DNA of 6,851 nt, from positions 1 through 6,851 of the forward strand of contig DAHWFG010000465.1 in assembly GCA_027325115.1 (NCBI GenBank), written 5' to 3'. Under the pieces are notes generated by a model that saw only the letters and a list, made by a program, of their open reading frames with translations, did not search any database and was not told the DNA's origin. Position 1 is the first letter of the stretch, and each line of letters opens with the position of its first letter. This DNA is from JAKBCQ01 sp021807585 (GTDB taxonomy: Bacteria > Planctomycetota > Planctomycetia > Isosphaerales > Isosphaeraceae). Shown piece by piece: positions 6,139 to 6,851 of the stretch. The position numbers and the translations under genes are program-made.

Positions 6139-6851
6139 ATGAACTTGCTGAATTGGAAAATCCGCCGGCGCGGGCCTGCGGTCGCGGTCTCGGTTTTGAC
6201 CGCGGCCCTGCTTTTTCCGCAGGCGTTTCGCACGCGAACCGCGTGCGCGGCGACCGCGCGAGCCGACGGGGAAAAAAAGACGATCACGCTCGTCTACATC
6301 GCCGATCTGCACGCGCAATTGGAGCCTCATCCCGAACTGTTTTGGGGTGATCGGGGCGATGAAACCGCGATCGCGGGAGGAGTCGCGCGGGTCGGCTTCG
6401 CGGTTGAAGCGATCCGCCGCGAGCGCCCAGGAAGCGTGCTTTTCATGGACGCGGGCGACACCTTTCAGGGATCGGCGGCGGCGGCTTGGACCGAGGGGAA
6501 AGCCGTCGTCCCGGCGCTCAACGCTCTTAAGCTCGATCTGGCGATTCCCGGAAACTGGGAGGTCGTTTACGGCGCGCAGGCGTTGCAAAGCCGAGCGAAC
6601 GAGCTCCATTATCCCATGATCGCATCAAATATCCGTTGGAGCGATACGAAAAAGTTGATGTTCCCGCCTTATCTGCTTAAGGAGGTGAACGGAGTTCGGG
6701 TCGCGGTCGTCGGTTTTACCGATCCCGACGTGCCGACGCGTCAACCGCCGAGCTACAGTCGCGGGTTGACATACGACGATGAAAGCGGCTTGCAAACGTT
6801 GATCGATCGAGTGCGCGGCGAGGAGCGAGCCGATGTCGTTTTGCTGCTCAC
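6139..6851 (+). CDS. Exported SoxB-like/5'-nucleotidase-family metallophosphoesterase, N-terminal part, cut by the right window edge
   Basis: The 237 visible residues begin with a signal peptide: basic KIRRRG, hydrophobic 14-26, and a likely cleavage after ARA at 40-42. The twin arginines are not a full Tat motif. The metallophosphatase domain shows ADLHAQLEPHPE with metal ligands Asp56 and His58, GGVAR (80-84), DAGDTFQGS with Asp107 (104-112), and GNWE with Asn139 (138-141). GDTFQGSAAAAWTEG, NWEVVYG and PPYLLKEVNGVRVAVVG resemble SoxB, the manganese thiosulfohydrolase that releases sulfate from SoxY-bound thiosulfonate. A 5'-nucleotidase or cyclic-nucleotide phosphodiesterase is the alternative. 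Trp140 replaces the histidine of the usual GNH(D/E). The later metal ligands and C-terminal domain lie outside the window. AAGGA (6126-6130) lies 8 nt before the ATG, and the gene is 15 bp after DsrE, so the two are co-transcribed. Confidence 0.85.
   Translation, partial: MNLLNWKIRRRGPAVAVSVLTAALLFPQAFRTRTACAATARADGEKKTITLVYIADLHAQLEPHPELFWGDRGDETAIAGGVARVGFAVEAIRRERPGSVLFMDAGDTFQGSAAAAWTEGKAVVPALNALKLDLAIPGNWEVVYGAQALQSRANELHYPMIASNIRWSDTKKLMFPPYLLKEVNGVRVAVVGFTDPDVPTRQPPSYSRGLTYDDESGLQTLIDRVRGEERADVVLLL

Noticed and set aside
5611..6609. A 332-codon minus-strand open frame
   Set aside because: It lies opposite the DsrE and SoxB-like genes, both of which have clear domains, signal peptides and ribosome sites; its product is Arg/Asp-rich shadow sequence.

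Overview
The window reads as a piece of a planctomycete chromosome. The strongest sign is the prepilin at 3755-4828: an N-terminal type IV pilin cleavage/methylation motif followed by a DUF1559 domain with its H-x9-DG C-terminal motif, a family massively expanded in Planctomycetota. Moderately high GC, small soluble genes with long spacers, and a planctomycete/acidobacterial type of exported YVTN propeller protein agree with this. Genus cannot be told from the sequence.

Layout. The left half (1-3462) is read from the minus strand. In transcription order it holds a DUF2780-like protein (3462-3043), an NAD(P)-dependent short-chain dehydrogenase (2750-2004), an exported beta-propeller protein (1855-734), and the N-terminal 195 residues of a copper amine oxidase (587 to the left edge). 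The spacers between these genes are 146-292 bp. One holds a probable intrinsic terminator plus a good sigma70-type promoter, so they look like separate transcription units rather than one operon. The right half (3755-6851) is read from the plus strand. It holds the DUF1559 prepilin, then about 500 bp without a convincing gene, then a tight three-gene operon: a DUF2892 membrane protein (5330-5596), an exported DsrE-family protein (5632-6123) and the N-terminal part of an exported SoxB-like/5'-nucleotidase-type metallophosphoesterase (6139 to the right edge).

How the genes may work together. The operon at the right is the most interesting part. DUF2892 segments are often found with rhodaneses, DsrE-like proteins carry persulfide sulfur, and the third gene resembles the thiosulfohydrolase SoxB in several motifs. 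Together they suggest an envelope sulfur-handling module in which an exported DsrE-like protein could play the carrier part, with no SoxYZ visible in the window. On the left, the amine oxidase would release aldehyde, ammonia and hydrogen peroxide from primary amines. The propeller protein and dehydrogenase could be linked to it, but spacing and separate control signals make this only a possibility.

Non-coding signals. I see three sigma70-like promoters with 17-nt spacers, one probable terminator, an exact 18-bp palindrome ahead of the dehydrogenase, a 53-bp island of about 9% GC, and a strong excess of the hexamer CGATCG across the window. No tRNA, rRNA, CRISPR array, insertion sequence or integrase was seen.
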